The notes beneath the pieces are model-generated. The model saw only the letters and a list, made by a program, of their open reading frames with translations, had not been told where the DNA came from and made no database searches. From Arthrobacter sp. Y81 (GTDB lineage: Bacteria > Actinomycetota > Actinomycetes > Actinomycetales > Micrococcaceae): a stretch of DNA of 64,000 bases. Shown piece by piece: positions 38,905-47,249 of this stretch; the stretch's first letter is position 1; the number at the start of each line of letters is the position of its first letter. Where the stretch lies: NCBI RefSeq assembly GCF_002929335.1, contig NZ_PJIL01000009.1, positions 62,001-126,000 on the forward strand. The letters are read 5' to 3'. Position numbers and translations under genes: made by a program.

Positions 38905-39173
38905 AACAGGCCTTTCGTCGGTTCGGCTGGTCGGGTGTTCGGCGGGTGGTCTGCGGCGGGCCGGTGCCGCCGCAGTTCCGATCCTTTCCCGCCGGGCCGG
39001 GCAGTGTAAGAACGCACTTTGGACTGCCTAGGGAACCCCGGCGTACCTGCCCGCTGACCGTTCCCCGGTTTTGTTACGGCACGTTCGGCGCGGTGGGCGG
39101 ACCACACGGTCCCCTATTAGGCTGGTGCCGCGGCAACGCGACAGGACAACCGGCATCAGGGGAATATAGGGCG

Positions 39174-39581
39174 ATGACTCTCACAGCGGACCAGAAACGG
39201 CAGACAGCACAGTCCCACTACGCGGAGGGGCTGGGGCAGTGCCCGGCGCGCCAGCTACTCGAGACGATCACCAGCAAATGGGTCACCCTGGTGATGCTGG
39301 AACTGGCGGACGGGGAACTCCGGCACAGCGAGCTGCGCCGGCGGATTCCGGGGGCAAGCCAGAAAATGCTCACGTCCACCCTGCGCTCGCTGGAACGCGA
39401 CGGGCTGGTGACCCGGCTGCTCACCCTGTCCGTGCCCGTCCGCACCGACTACGAGCTCACGCCGCTGGGACACTCCCTCCTGGCAGTCATCCACGGGATG
39501 AAGGAGTGGGCGGACGACAACATGGACCAGGTGGAGGAAGCCCGCGGGGACTACGACAGCCGGCGCTCCAGCGCCGGCTGA
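39174..39581 (+). CDS. HxlR-family transcriptional regulator
   Basis: The 135-residue winged-helix regulator reads GLGQCPARQLLETITSKWVTLVMLELADGELRHSELRRRIPG in consecutive parts and then SQKMLTSTLRSLERDGLVTRL. A Cys follows the N-terminal helix (position about 22), the redox/electrophile-sensing position in HypR/YodB relatives. ATG 39174 follows GAATATAGGG; upstream in-frame codons look non-coding. It probably represses the divergent azoreductase gene. Despite the family name it is not linked to the hxlAB genes at 3-4 kb. Confidence 0.92.
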   Translation: MTLTADQKRQTAQSHYAEGLGQCPARQLLETITSKWVTLVMLELADGELRHSELRRRIPGASQKMLTSTLRSLERDGLVTRLLTLSVPVRTDYELTPLGHSLLAVIHGMKEWADDNMDQVEEARGDYDSRRSSAG

Positions 39582-39648
39582 CCGCCGGGTTACCCGGCGA
39601 ACCAGTCGCTGTGTAGCGGGCGACGGCGGTCAGCGAACCAGCCGGCGT

Positions 39649-42312
39649 TCAGCGGACGGGCTGGAGTGCCGGGAGGTGCTCCCCGATCAGGGCCAGGTTC
39701 TGGATCACCGCCAGGCCGAACTGGGCAGCATCGTTGGTGGACACCGTGGGCGCTTCGTCGACGGCGGTGAGGACGTATGGCGGTTTGATCTTCCGCAGGG
39801 TGAACGCCGATCCGTGGTTGAGGTGTTCGCCGCCTTCCGCAAAGCTGTCCCAGGCCCGGCGTGCCAGCCCGGAATCCCCGGCGCGGGCCGCCGCGTAGGC
39901 GGAAAGCCGGCTGTGGGCCTGCGTCAGGTAGACGCCGTCCAGCGGCTGGCCCACCTCGGCAATCTGCTCCTCCTCCGAGGCCAGGAACAGCCGGCAGTAC
40001 TGCAGCCAGGCGTGTTCGAACGCGGCATCCGGTATCAGGTCGATGAGCTCGCTGCAGATTTCCACCAGCCCGAACACCGCGGAAAGGTGCGATACCTGGA
40101 TCCGTTCGCGCCCGGCGTCGAACCTTCCCTTGTCCAGGTCGTACAGCGCCTCTCCCGTGAGGAAGCCGTATTTCAGGGCGCCGATGTCCGCTATGGTCCC
40201 CAGCAGCCGGTCCCGGGAACGGGGGTTGCCGGTGCGTTCCCAGTCAGTGAGCCAGGTGGCGGCGAGGGATCCCCAGTCGGTGCCGAGCCCCACGCCGAGC
40301 GCGTTCCGCTCCGGCCGGTAGGTGGCGCTGTCCGGCCGGACCTTCCGTACGGGGTCAAGGCCGAGGAAGTTCTGGTCGCTGTCCACGAGTTCGGAGAGCA
40401 GGTTGCCGGTGCGTTCGTCCGCCGTGAGGTAGTAGTAGAAGCGCCGGTAGGCGGGGGTGCTGATCCGCAGCTGCTTGGCGCTGCAGCCCCAGTGCTGCAC
40501 GTTGTGCCGGGATCCCAGGCCGCGCCACTCGCCCAGGTGGTAGACGTCCACCTCGCCGGTGTGCCGGGTCATCGCCTCCGCGAAGCGGAACACGTCCGCC
40601 CGGCCGGACCGCAGGTACATGTACCAGAGCCACAGGTCCGGGGAGAGCTCCGAGTTGTCCCAGGCGTACCCGCCCACGTCGTAGCGCCAGGCGTGCCGGT
40701 CGAAATCGTAGGTGTGCATCACGTCGCCGAAGTTCCAGAACCCGTACCAGCGCCGCTGCTCCACCTGGCCGGCGTAGAAGTCGAAGAGGAAGTCCAGCTT
40801 GTCCTCCAGCCCGGCGCGCTCCGGTGTGCTGCGGTCCACGGGCGCCCAGTCGCCGAAGACCCTGACCGAGTGAAGGTATTCAGGCGAGGCCTGGAGGAGG
40901 GGCGGCGCTGAGGATGCCTCCACGTCAGCGGCGAGGGCGCGGGTGTCCGGCGTCGCGTCGTAGGCGAACAGCGTCAGCTCGTGGGTGCGGGCGATGCCGC
41001 TGGGATTGCCGAACCCCGGTTCGTAGTCCTCGTAGGTGATTTCGAGGCCTTCGAGCTGTTCTTCAAAGGTGTCCTGGCCCAGCCCGTCGTGGTAGAAACG
41101 CAGGTCCATGGGCTGGGCCTCCGGCGAGTACAGCCAGGCGGTCACTTCCGCCTGTGCGGTGGCGGCGCCGCGGATGTCCAGCTGGACCGGGTGGGACTGC
41201 CAGAAGTTGCGGACGCCGATGCCGAAGCCGCCGCGGGGGCCGCTGAGCGAACAGAATCCCTCGGCCCGCGTGCCGCCGGAGATTCCCACCCAGCCGTGGC
41301 CCTCGCCGGTCCGCTTGCGGAGCTCGAAGCCGTCGGCGCTCAGCTGGCTCAGGGTGAAGTCGTTCCAGGCCGGGATCAGGTGCAGCCGCTTGGACACCAG
41401 CTCGCTCCACTCCTCCAGCGGCGGGGTGGGCTGTCCGTCGATCTGGGCGCGGCGGACGGCCTCGCCCGGGTCGCGGCGCAGGCCGGTCAGGCCGCGCACC
41501 GCCTCGGTGAGGAAACCGCCGTCTGCCCCTGCGATGCGCACGTGCCGGTCGTGCAGCTGGCCCTCCATCGGCACCGTGAAGCGGATGCCGAGGCCGGCGA
41601 GGAAGTCGCGCTCCGGCTCGCCGTCCCAGATGAACGAGTGGACCATCCGCACGCTGCGGGCGCCGGCGTGGAAGTAGAACCGGACCACGAACGGCAGCCA
41701 GCTGCGCCCGTCGCCGCCGTGGGTGTCCGGCCGGTGCGAGCCTTCCAGCCGCACCACGGCACGGACAGGACCGCGTTGTTCAATGACGACGGCGGTCACC
41801 TCGCCGGTGAACGGTTCCCGGCTGACGCTTCCGGGGCCGTCCTGGGCGCCGTCCTGGAGCAGGCTGACCAGCTTGCCGTCACGGGCCACGGGCACGCCGC
41901 CGCGGGAAAGGGTGGTGAACAGGGTTGAGCTGCTGCGGCTGATGACCATTTCCAGCGCGCCGGTGGACACCGTGACGGAGTCTTCCGCTTCCGTCACCTC
42001 GATGTGGGGTGGGGGCTCAACCTCCGGTGCGGTTTCCGTCTTCGGTGAGGGTCCGCCGTCGGACGTTACGTTGTAGTGCGCCGAGGGCGCGTCGGTTGCC
42101 GGCAGGGCGATGCCGGCCCATTTCAGCGAGCCGTCCGGCCATGTTGCCAGCGGCCAGGCCTGCGACGCGACGGTGCGGCCAGCCGCGTCCGCAACGGAGA
42201 TCCCGCTGGCGCCGGCCAGGGAGCCGCGCGCGAAGGGCATGCCCCAGGTGGTGCCGCCGGAAAGCGCGGCCGGAGCCCCGCCGTCGAGCCAGTTGAGCGT
42301 TGTTTCGGTCAT
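39649..42312 (-). CDS. Exo-rhamnogalacturonan lyase-like protein, PL26/YetA type
   Basis: The 887-residue protein matches the PcRGLX/YetA layout. The N-terminal RIFT-barrel domain has TTWGMPFARGSLAG and QAWPLATWPDGSLKWAGIAL. A central beta-sandwich follows with VVRFYFHAGARSVRMVHSF, and a C-terminal alpha/alpha barrel from about residue 480 has WYGFWNFGDVMHTYDF, YLRSGRADVFRFAEAMTRH and SRHNVQHWGCSAKQLR. It lacks a signal peptide, suggesting intracellular degradation of imported rhamnogalacturonan oligomers. AAGGAG 8 bases upstream fixes ATG 42312. The family name is recalled from motifs, so the exact activity is tentative. Confidence 0.85.
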   Translation of the reverse strand: MTETTLNWLDGGAPAALSGGTTWGMPFARGSLAGASGISVADAAGRTVASQAWPLATWPDGSLKWAGIALPATDAPSAHYNVTSDGGPSPKTETAPEVEPPPHIEVTEAEDSVTVSTGALEMVISRSSSTLFTTLSRGGVPVARDGKLVSLLQDGAQDGPGSVSREPFTGEVTAVVIEQRGPVRAVVRLEGSHRPDTHGGDGRSWLPFVVRFYFHAGARSVRMVHSFIWDGEPERDFLAGLGIRFTVPMEGQLHDRHVRIAGADGGFLTEAVRGLTGLRRDPGEAVRRAQIDGQPTPPLEEWSELVSKRLHLIPAWNDFTLSQLSADGFELRKRTGEGHGWVGISGGTRAEGFCSLSGPRGGFGIGVRNFWQSHPVQLDIRGAATAQAEVTAWLYSPEAQPMDLRFYHDGLGQDTFEEQLEGLEITYEDYEPGFGNPSGIARTHELTLFAYDATPDTRALAADVEASSAPPLLQASPEYLHSVRVFGDWAPVDRSTPERAGLEDKLDFLFDFYAGQVEQRRWYGFWNFGDVMHTYDFDRHAWRYDVGGYAWDNSELSPDLWLWYMYLRSGRADVFRFAEAMTRHTGEVDVYHLGEWRGLGSRHNVQHWGCSAKQLRISTPAYRRFYYYLTADERTGNLLSELVDSDQNFLGLDPVRKVRPDSATYRPERNALGVGLGTDWGSLAATWLTDWERTGNPRSRDRLLGTIADIGALKYGFLTGEALYDLDKGRFDAGRERIQVSHLSAVFGLVEICSELIDLIPDAAFEHAWLQYCRLFLASEEEQIAEVGQPLDGVYLTQAHSRLSAYAAARAGDSGLARRAWDSFAEGGEHLNHGSAFTLRKIKPPYVLTAVDEAPTVSTNDAAQFGLAVIQNLALIGEHLPALQPVR

Positions 42313-42376
42313 CGCTTTGTCTCCTTCGACACGCGTGAGGCAGTGAATGGCAGGCACGTCCGGTTCGCGCAAGGTA

Positions 42377-42390
42377 GTTGTATCGTTTCA
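42377..42390 (-). promoter_or_regulatory. Second operator-like motif in the PL26-like leader
   Basis: On the minus strand this reads TGAAACGATACAAC, identical over 14 bases to 31873-31886 in the PL11-like leader. It lies 57 bases downstream of the first operator of this gene (53 in the other case). Confidence 0.65.
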
Positions 42391-42447
42391 AAAAATAATG
42401 GAGAACCCGGCCGTGGTATTTGGCTTGGTGATGGCTGGGCGCAGCCC

Positions 42448-42496
42448 GGAAACCGCTTTCCGATCATTTCTAACAGTCGGCGGCGGGGTAAGTCAA
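42448..42496 (-). promoter_or_regulatory. Promoter with LacI-type operator for the PL26-like gene
   Basis: On the minus strand TTGACT (42496-42491) and TTAGAA (42473-42468) are separated by exactly 17 bases. The operator-like GGAAAGCGGTTTCC (42461-42448) follows directly at the expected start of transcription. The same promoter-operator order is seen for the PL11-like lyase. Confidence 0.7.
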
Positions 42497-42542
42497 CGAG
42501 CCTGTGACATTCTTGTGCGCTTTTGGGTGTTTGTGTGTGGTG

Positions 42543-42932
42543 CTATTGGGCGACGCCGGACCCTTCGGTGTCACCCCGGCCGGCGGTGTCGATGACGCAG
42601 AAACGGTTGCCCTCGGGGTCGGCCATGATCACGTAGTCCGCGTCCGCGGGCCGTTTGCTCCACTCGACGCGGGTGGCGCCCAGGCCAAGGAGTCGCTGCA
42701 CTTCGCCGCTCTGGTCCTCCGTGTACAGGTCCAGATGGATGCGCGGCGGGATGTGCACCGACGAGGGGATGCGGTCCAGCGAGATGCAGGTTCCCATGCC
42801 GCCGGGCGGCTGCAAGATCACAAAATCGTCCTCGGGTTCATGCCGCGGCGCGAAGCCGAGGGCGGCCTGCCAAAAGGCCATCTGGGCCGGGAGGTTATCA
42901 ACGCGGATGACGATCGAGCCAATGCTCAGCAT
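42543..42932 (-). CDS. VOC-superfamily (glyoxalase-like) protein
   Basis: The 129-residue single-domain VOC protein reads SIGSIVIRVDNLPAQMAFWQAALGF at the start of the first module, IHLDLYTEDQSGEVQRLLGLGAT at the second, and VIMADPEGNRFCVID near the end with the conserved Glu. Members are metal-dependent lyases, dioxygenases or antibiotic-binding proteins; this small type is usually of unknown substrate. It is divergent from the 2-hydroxyacid dehydrogenase gene. Confidence 0.88.
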   Translation of the reverse strand: MLSIGSIVIRVDNLPAQMAFWQAALGFAPRHEPEDDFVILQPPGGMGTCISLDRIPSSVHIPPRIHLDLYTEDQSGEVQRLLGLGATRVEWSKRPADADYVIMADPEGNRFCVIDTAGRGDTEGSGVAQ

Positions 42933-43076
42933 CCGGCCAAGCTACCCCGATGCAAAGTGGCCCGCAACGGTGTTGGAACGACTCCCTCCATTAGGCTGGC
43001 AGCAAAGAACCCCTCCCGGCGGGCCGCGCTTCCGTGGCGCCAGCCTGCCCCGAGCCGACGGAGCAGTTGGAGAATC

Positions 43077-43997
43077 ATGACCCGGAAGATCACTGTCAGC
43101 CTGCCGGACGCGGTACTTCGTGAGTACCTGAAGCCGCACCCGGATGTCACCGTTGTTGAGTGGGACTTCGCGGGCGAGCCGCCGCAGCCGCAGATCGACA
43201 TCGTGGTCCCGCCGTACATGGGCGGCACACGCGTTCTCCGGAATCTCGAGGCGGTGGAGACCGCGCTGGTGCAGAGCCAGTCGATCGGGTACGACGGCGT
43301 GGCGGACTCGCTCCCGGAAGGCCGGGTTTTCGCCAACGCTGCCGGCGTGCACGAAACCTCCACAGCTGAACTGGTCCTCGCCATGATCCTGGCCAGCCAG
43401 CGGGAGTTGCCGCGGCTCCTGCGCAACCAGCAGGAGGGCCTCTGGGAAGCCCGGCCCACCGCCAGCCTCGCCGACCGCCGCGTCCTCATCGTGGGCTACG
43501 GCGGCGTGGGCAAGGCGATTGAGCAGCGGCTCATCCCGTTTGAAACCACGGTGACACGCGTGGCCAGCCGGCCACGGACGGACGGGAACGGCGTCATCCA
43601 CGGCATTGCAGAACTGCCGGAACTGCTGCCGGACCACGACATTGTGGTTGTCGGGGTCCCGCTCGGCGACGCCACCAGGCACCTTATCGACGACAAGTTC
43701 CTTGCGGCAATGCCCGACGGCGCGCTGCTGGTCAACGTGGCCAGGGGTCCGGTGGCGGACACTGAGGCCCTGGTCCGCCACACCGCTTCGGGACGGATCC
43801 GCGCCGCGCTGGACGTCACGGATCCCGAGCCGCTGCCCAAGGACCACCCGCTATGGGGCACTCCCGGCGTCATCATTACCCCGCACGTGGGCGGTGCGAG
43901 TTCGGCCATGCGCCCGAGGATGGGCCGGCTGCTGCAGCGGCAGATCGACCTCATGCTGGCGGGGGAGCCGCCGGTCAACGTGGTGCTCGGGGGCTGA
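43077..43997 (+). CDS. D-2-hydroxyacid dehydrogenase
   Basis: The 306-residue NAD(P)-dependent dehydrogenase of the D-isomer 2-hydroxyacid family has the nucleotide motif VLIVGYGGVGKAIEQRL. Catalytic-type residues are visible in LLVNVARGPVADTEAL (Arg), TDPEPLPKDHPLW (Glu) and ITPHVGGAS (His). ATG 43077 (MTRKITVSLPDAV) follows TTGGAGAA; the longer upstream frame is non-coding. It is about 45 bases upstream of the M20 amidohydrolase gene and may be co-transcribed. The substrate (glyoxylate, hydroxypyruvate or phosphoglycerate) is not determined. Confidence 0.92.
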   Translation: MTRKITVSLPDAVLREYLKPHPDVTVVEWDFAGEPPQPQIDIVVPPYMGGTRVLRNLEAVETALVQSQSIGYDGVADSLPEGRVFANAAGVHETSTAELVLAMILASQRELPRLLRNQQEGLWEARPTASLADRRVLIVGYGGVGKAIEQRLIPFETTVTRVASRPRTDGNGVIHGIAELPELLPDHDIVVVGVPLGDATRHLIDDKFLAAMPDGALLVNVARGPVADTEALVRHTASGRIRAALDVTDPEPLPKDHPLWGTPGVIITPHVGGASSAMRPRMGRLLQRQIDLMLAGEPPVNVVLGG

Positions 43998-44041
43998 CCC
44001 GGCTAGCCGAATTCAGGAATCGTCACTACTTGGAGGTTCAT

Positions 44042-45241
44042 TTGGAAACCGTCAATCAGCTCCTCGACTCGATCAAGGGCGTGGGCCGCGACGCGGTGCG
44101 CGGAGGCTATTCCCGGGCCGTCTACTCGACGGCGGAACTCGACTTGAGGACATGGTTCATCGAACAGGCGCTCCAGCGCGGCCTGTCCGTCGAGACCGAC
44201 CGCAACGGCATTATCTGGGCCTGGTGGGGCAAACCCCAGGACGGCGCCCTGGTCACGGGAAGCCATCTCGATTCAGTACCCGGCGGCGGGGCCTTTGACG
44301 GCCCGCTGGGCGTCGCATCGGCACTCGCCGCCGTCGACGTCCTGATAGCCCGCGGAAAAGTGCCGAACCGGTCCCTCGCCATCACAGTGTTCCCCGAGGA
44401 GGAGGGCTCCCGCTTCGGCGTAGCCTGCCTCGGGTCCCGCCTGCTCACCGGAGCCATCGACGTCGACAAGGCACGGAACCTGCGCGACGGCGACGGCAAC
44501 ACCTTTGCGGACGTCGCACGGTTGAACGGCCTCGATCCCAGGCACGTCGGTCCGGATCCCCAGGCCCTGGCGCGGATCGGCGACTTTGTTGAACTGCACG
44601 TGGAGCAGGGCAAAGGCCTGGGCACGGGGGGCCCGGCCATCGCCGTCGGAAGTTCCATCCTGGGGCACGGCCGCTGGAAGCTGAGCATCAGCGGCCAGGG
44701 CAACCACGCCGGGACCACCCTGATGGCGGACCGCGCGGATCCGATGGTCGCAGCGGCACAGATTATCGTCGCCGTGCGCGACGCCGCTGCAGCCCAGCCG
44801 GATGCGCGTGCCACGGTGGGACGCCTGATGCCGGTGCCCGGCGGAACCAACGTCATTGCCTCCCGCGTGGACATGTGGCTCGATGCCCGGCACCCTGACG
44901 ATGCCGTGACCGCCCGGCTGATCGAAACGATCTACGGCGCCGCCCGGCAGATAGCGGCCACCGAAGGATGCTCCGTTTCCCTCATGGAAGAGTCCTACAG
45001 CGACACTGTCCATTTCGATCCCGGCCTGACCCAGCGGATCAGCGGGATCCTGCCCGACGCCCCGCTGCTGGCTACCGGAGCCGGCCACGACGCCGGGGTG
45101 CTCTCCGCCTATGTGCCGTCCGCGATGCTCTTCGTCCGCAATCCCAGCGGCATCTCGCATTCGCCGGAAGAATATGTGGCCGACGAGGACGCCAACACCG
45201 GTGCCGGCGCCCTCGCGGATGTCCTGGAGGGCCTCCTGTGA
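44042..45241 (+). CDS. M20-family amidohydrolase, allantoate amidohydrolase-like
   Basis: The 399-residue binuclear metal hydrolase has TGSHLDSVPGGGAFDGPLGV (first metal ligands and Asp), FPEEEGSRFG (Glu pair), ELHVEQGKGL, GNHAGTTLMADRADP in the dimerization domain and the last ligand in GAGHDAG. The start is TTG 44042, 5 bases after GGAGG. The family includes allantoate amidohydrolase, N-carbamoyl-amino-acid hydrolases and related deformylating enzymes. Its stop overlaps the hutF start (GTGA), so in this setting it may process a product of histidine breakdown rather than, or as well as, allantoate. Confidence 0.9.
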   Translation: METVNQLLDSIKGVGRDAVRGGYSRAVYSTAELDLRTWFIEQALQRGLSVETDRNGIIWAWWGKPQDGALVTGSHLDSVPGGGAFDGPLGVASALAAVDVLIARGKVPNRSLAITVFPEEEGSRFGVACLGSRLLTGAIDVDKARNLRDGDGNTFADVARLNGLDPRHVGPDPQALARIGDFVELHVEQGKGLGTGGPAIAVGSSILGHGRWKLSISGQGNHAGTTLMADRADPMVAAAQIIVAVRDAAAAQPDARATVGRLMPVPGGTNVIASRVDMWLDARHPDDAVTARLIETIYGAARQIAATEGCSVSLMEESYSDTVHFDPGLTQRISGILPDAPLLATGAGHDAGVLSAYVPSAMLFVRNPSGISHSPEEYVADEDANTGAGALADVLEGLL

Positions 45242-46617
45242 CCGGGCCTGATGTCACCGGGCTCTGGTGCGAGACGGCTGTTATGGGCGGCGCCGGTGGC
45301 ACCGGCGAAGCCGACGGCGGCCCCGCAGTGCGCGCGTCGGTGCGGCTGGACGTGCGGGACGGCCGCATCGAGCGGATCACTTCCGGCGCGGAACCGCAGC
45401 CCGGCGACCACATCCTGAAGGGCGTCGTCTTTCCGGCCGCCGCCAACGCCCATTCCCACGCCTTCCACAGGATCCTGCGCGGACGGACCCATGACGGCCG
45501 CGGCGACTTCTGGGTGTGGCGGGAGCAGATGTACCGGAGCGCGGCCGAGCTGACGCCGGAAACCTACGAAAAGCTCGCCAGTGCCGTGTTCGCGGAAATG
45601 GTGGTCGCCGGCTTCAGCAGCGTGGCCGAGTTCCACTATGTCCACCACCAGCCTGGCGGCGCTCCCTACGCGGAACCGCATGCCATGGAGCTGGCCCTGG
45701 CCCGGGCGGCAATGGCGGCAGGGATCCGACTGACGCTCCTGGACACGCTGTATCTGGCGGGAGGGATCGGTACGCCGCTGAGTCCCGAACAGCAGCGGTT
45801 CGGCGACGCCAGCGTCCAGGCCTGGCTGGAGAGGCTTCTTTCGCTCCGGAACGAAATCGCGCAAAGCTTTCCACCGGAGATGGTCGGAGTGGGGGCCGCA
45901 TTGCATTCCGTGCGCGGCGTGCCCGATACGGACCTGGCGGCGGTGGCTGAACAGCTGCCCGCGGATATGCCCCTCCACATCCACCTCAGCGAACAGCCGG
46001 CGGAGAACGAGGCCTGCCTGGAGGCCTACGGTGTCACCCCCGCGGGCCTGTTGGAGCGGCACGGCCTGCTGTCCGGGCGGCTCTCGGCCGTCCATGCCAC
46101 GCACCTGACGCCCGGGGACGTCGCCCTGCTCGGCAATGCCGGCGCCACGGTGGTGATGTGCCCGAGTACTGAGGCCGACCTCGCCGACGGGATCGGCCCG
46201 GCCCGCGCATTGTCCGACGCCGGAGCCACCATAGCGCTGGGCACGGACCAGCACGCCGTCATCGATCCCTGGATTGAAATGCGCACGCTGGAACACGGGG
46301 AACGGCTCGGTTCCGGCCAGCGCGGCAGGTTCTCCCCGCAGGAACTGCTGCGGGCCGCTACGGATGGGGCAGCCCGCTCCATGGCCACGCCTATTGCCGG
46401 CGCTCTGGCGGTGGGTGCGGTCTGCGACCTGATGGCCGTTGATCCTGATTCCGCCCGTACTGCCGGTTCCAAGGCAGAGCAGTTCCCGTTCAGTGCCACA
46501 GCCAGCGACGTCACCGACGTCGTCATCGCCGGGGAACGGGTGGCCTCCAACGGCACCCACGTGCGGCTCGGCCAGCCGGGCCGTCTCCTGACGGAGGCGC
46601 TGAAGGAGTTTTCCTAA
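45238..46617 (+). CDS. hutF: Formimidoylglutamate deiminase
   Basis: The 459-residue amidohydrolase converts N-formimidoyl-L-glutamate to N-formyl-L-glutamate and ammonia in the five-step histidine pathway. Signatures are AANAHSHAFHRILRGRTHDG, DFWVWREQMYRSA, EFHYVHHQPGG, HIHLSEQPAENEACL and IALGTDQHAVIDP. GTG 45238 overlaps the previous stop, showing translational coupling; the hydrophilic Gly-rich N-terminus is slightly longer than usual. No hutH, hutU, hutI or hutG is present in the window. Confidence 0.94.
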   Translation: MTGPDVTGLWCETAVMGGAGGTGEADGGPAVRASVRLDVRDGRIERITSGAEPQPGDHILKGVVFPAAANAHSHAFHRILRGRTHDGRGDFWVWREQMYRSAAELTPETYEKLASAVFAEMVVAGFSSVAEFHYVHHQPGGAPYAEPHAMELALARAAMAAGIRLTLLDTLYLAGGIGTPLSPEQQRFGDASVQAWLERLLSLRNEIAQSFPPEMVGVGAALHSVRGVPDTDLAAVAEQLPADMPLHIHLSEQPAENEACLEAYGVTPAGLLERHGLLSGRLSAVHATHLTPGDVALLGNAGATVVMCPSTEADLADGIGPARALSDAGATIALGTDQHAVIDPWIEMRTLEHGERLGSGQRGRFSPQELLRAATDGAARSMATPIAGALAVGAVCDLMAVDPDSARTAGSKAEQFPFSATASDVTDVVIAGERVASNGTHVRLGQPGRLLTEALKEFS

Positions 46618-46618
46618 C

Positions 46619-46840
46619 TCATGCTCCTGCGGCGCGCACAACGCACCATTCGTTGCCTTCGGGATCCTGGAGCACCTGGAATGTTCCCACAGTATCTATG
46701 TGGATCTTGCCGATCCGGACGGCTCCGAGGGCTTCGGCGGCGTCTGAGGCAGCGGGCACATCCTCAGACATTCGCGCGCCTGCACGAGCTAGGGTGGCCA
46801 ATATCCGTGCTTCAGACCAACGTCGCCCGAAGGAAACCAT
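46619..46840 (-). pseudogene. Remnant of a VOC/glyoxalase-like gene
   Basis: The leftward frame ends with GTFQVLQDPEGNEWCVVRAAG, the unmistakable last strand of a VOC domain, preceded by about 20 residues (SDAAEALGAVRIGKIHIDTV) that fit the second module. Everything upstream of that is missing: the frame runs straight into the 5' end of the oppositely oriented RidA gene. Only the last third or less of a VOC domain survives, so it is a 3' fragment. Confidence 0.65.
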
Positions 46841-47249
46841 GCCCCGCCATCACTTCAGTCCGCAGCTCTACCAGTCCGCAGCCCCGTTTTCCCACTACGT
46901 TGAGCACGGAAATATCGGATACACCGCAGGCATCATCGGCCAGCGCCGTGATACCGGAGAGCTGGTCTCGGACGATGTCTCCGAGCAGTGCGACACGATG
47001 CTGACCAATCTGCAGATCCTGCTCGACGAACAGGGACTGACACTGAAAAATCTGCTGCGCACGACTGTCTATCTGACTGATTACCAGGACTTTGAAGCGA
47101 TCAACGGTGTGTATGCCCGGCGGCTGCAAGAACCGTATCCCGTCCGCACCACTGTTCAGGTGGCCGCCCTGCCGCTAGGCGCCAAGGTGCAGATTGAGTC
47201 AGTGGTTTGCTGTTCCCTGAGTGCACCTACAGCGATACCCGGCCGCTAA
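46839..47249 (+). CDS. RidA-family protein
   Basis: The 136-residue RidA/YjgF-fold protein has GNIGYTAGIIGQRRDTGELV, TMLTNLQILLDEQGLTLKNLLRTTVYLTD over two adjoining parts, and YPVRTTVQVAALPLGAKVQIE. The arginine in the YPVRTT motif is the canonical active-site residue of imine/enamine deaminases. CGAAGGAAACC precedes ATG 46839. It may protect against reactive enamines from serine/threonine dehydratases. Its last 23 bases overlap the 3' end of the convergent PhzF-type gene. Confidence 0.9.
   Translation: MPRHHFSPQLYQSAAPFSHYVEHGNIGYTAGIIGQRRDTGELVSDDVSEQCDTMLTNLQILLDEQGLTLKNLLRTTVYLTDYQDFEAINGVYARRLQEPYPVRTTVQVAALPLGAKVQIESVVCCSLSAPTAIPGR

Noticed and set aside
39174..39581. HxlR-type gene as the regulator of hxlAB
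   Set aside because: It is 35 kb from hxlBA and divergent from an azoreductase gene. The family name alone is not evidence; the LuxR-type gene beside hxlB is the better candidate.
39649..42312. Glycoside hydrolase assignment for the 887-residue protein
   Set aside because: The N-terminal WGMPFARG and WPDGSLKW motifs fit the PcRGLX/YetA (PL26) layout better than any glycoside hydrolase family I recognise.
47227..47249. The 23-base overlap of ridA and the PhzF-type gene as an error
   Set aside because: Both C-termini look natural and both stops are clear. Short convergent overlaps are common in compact genomes.
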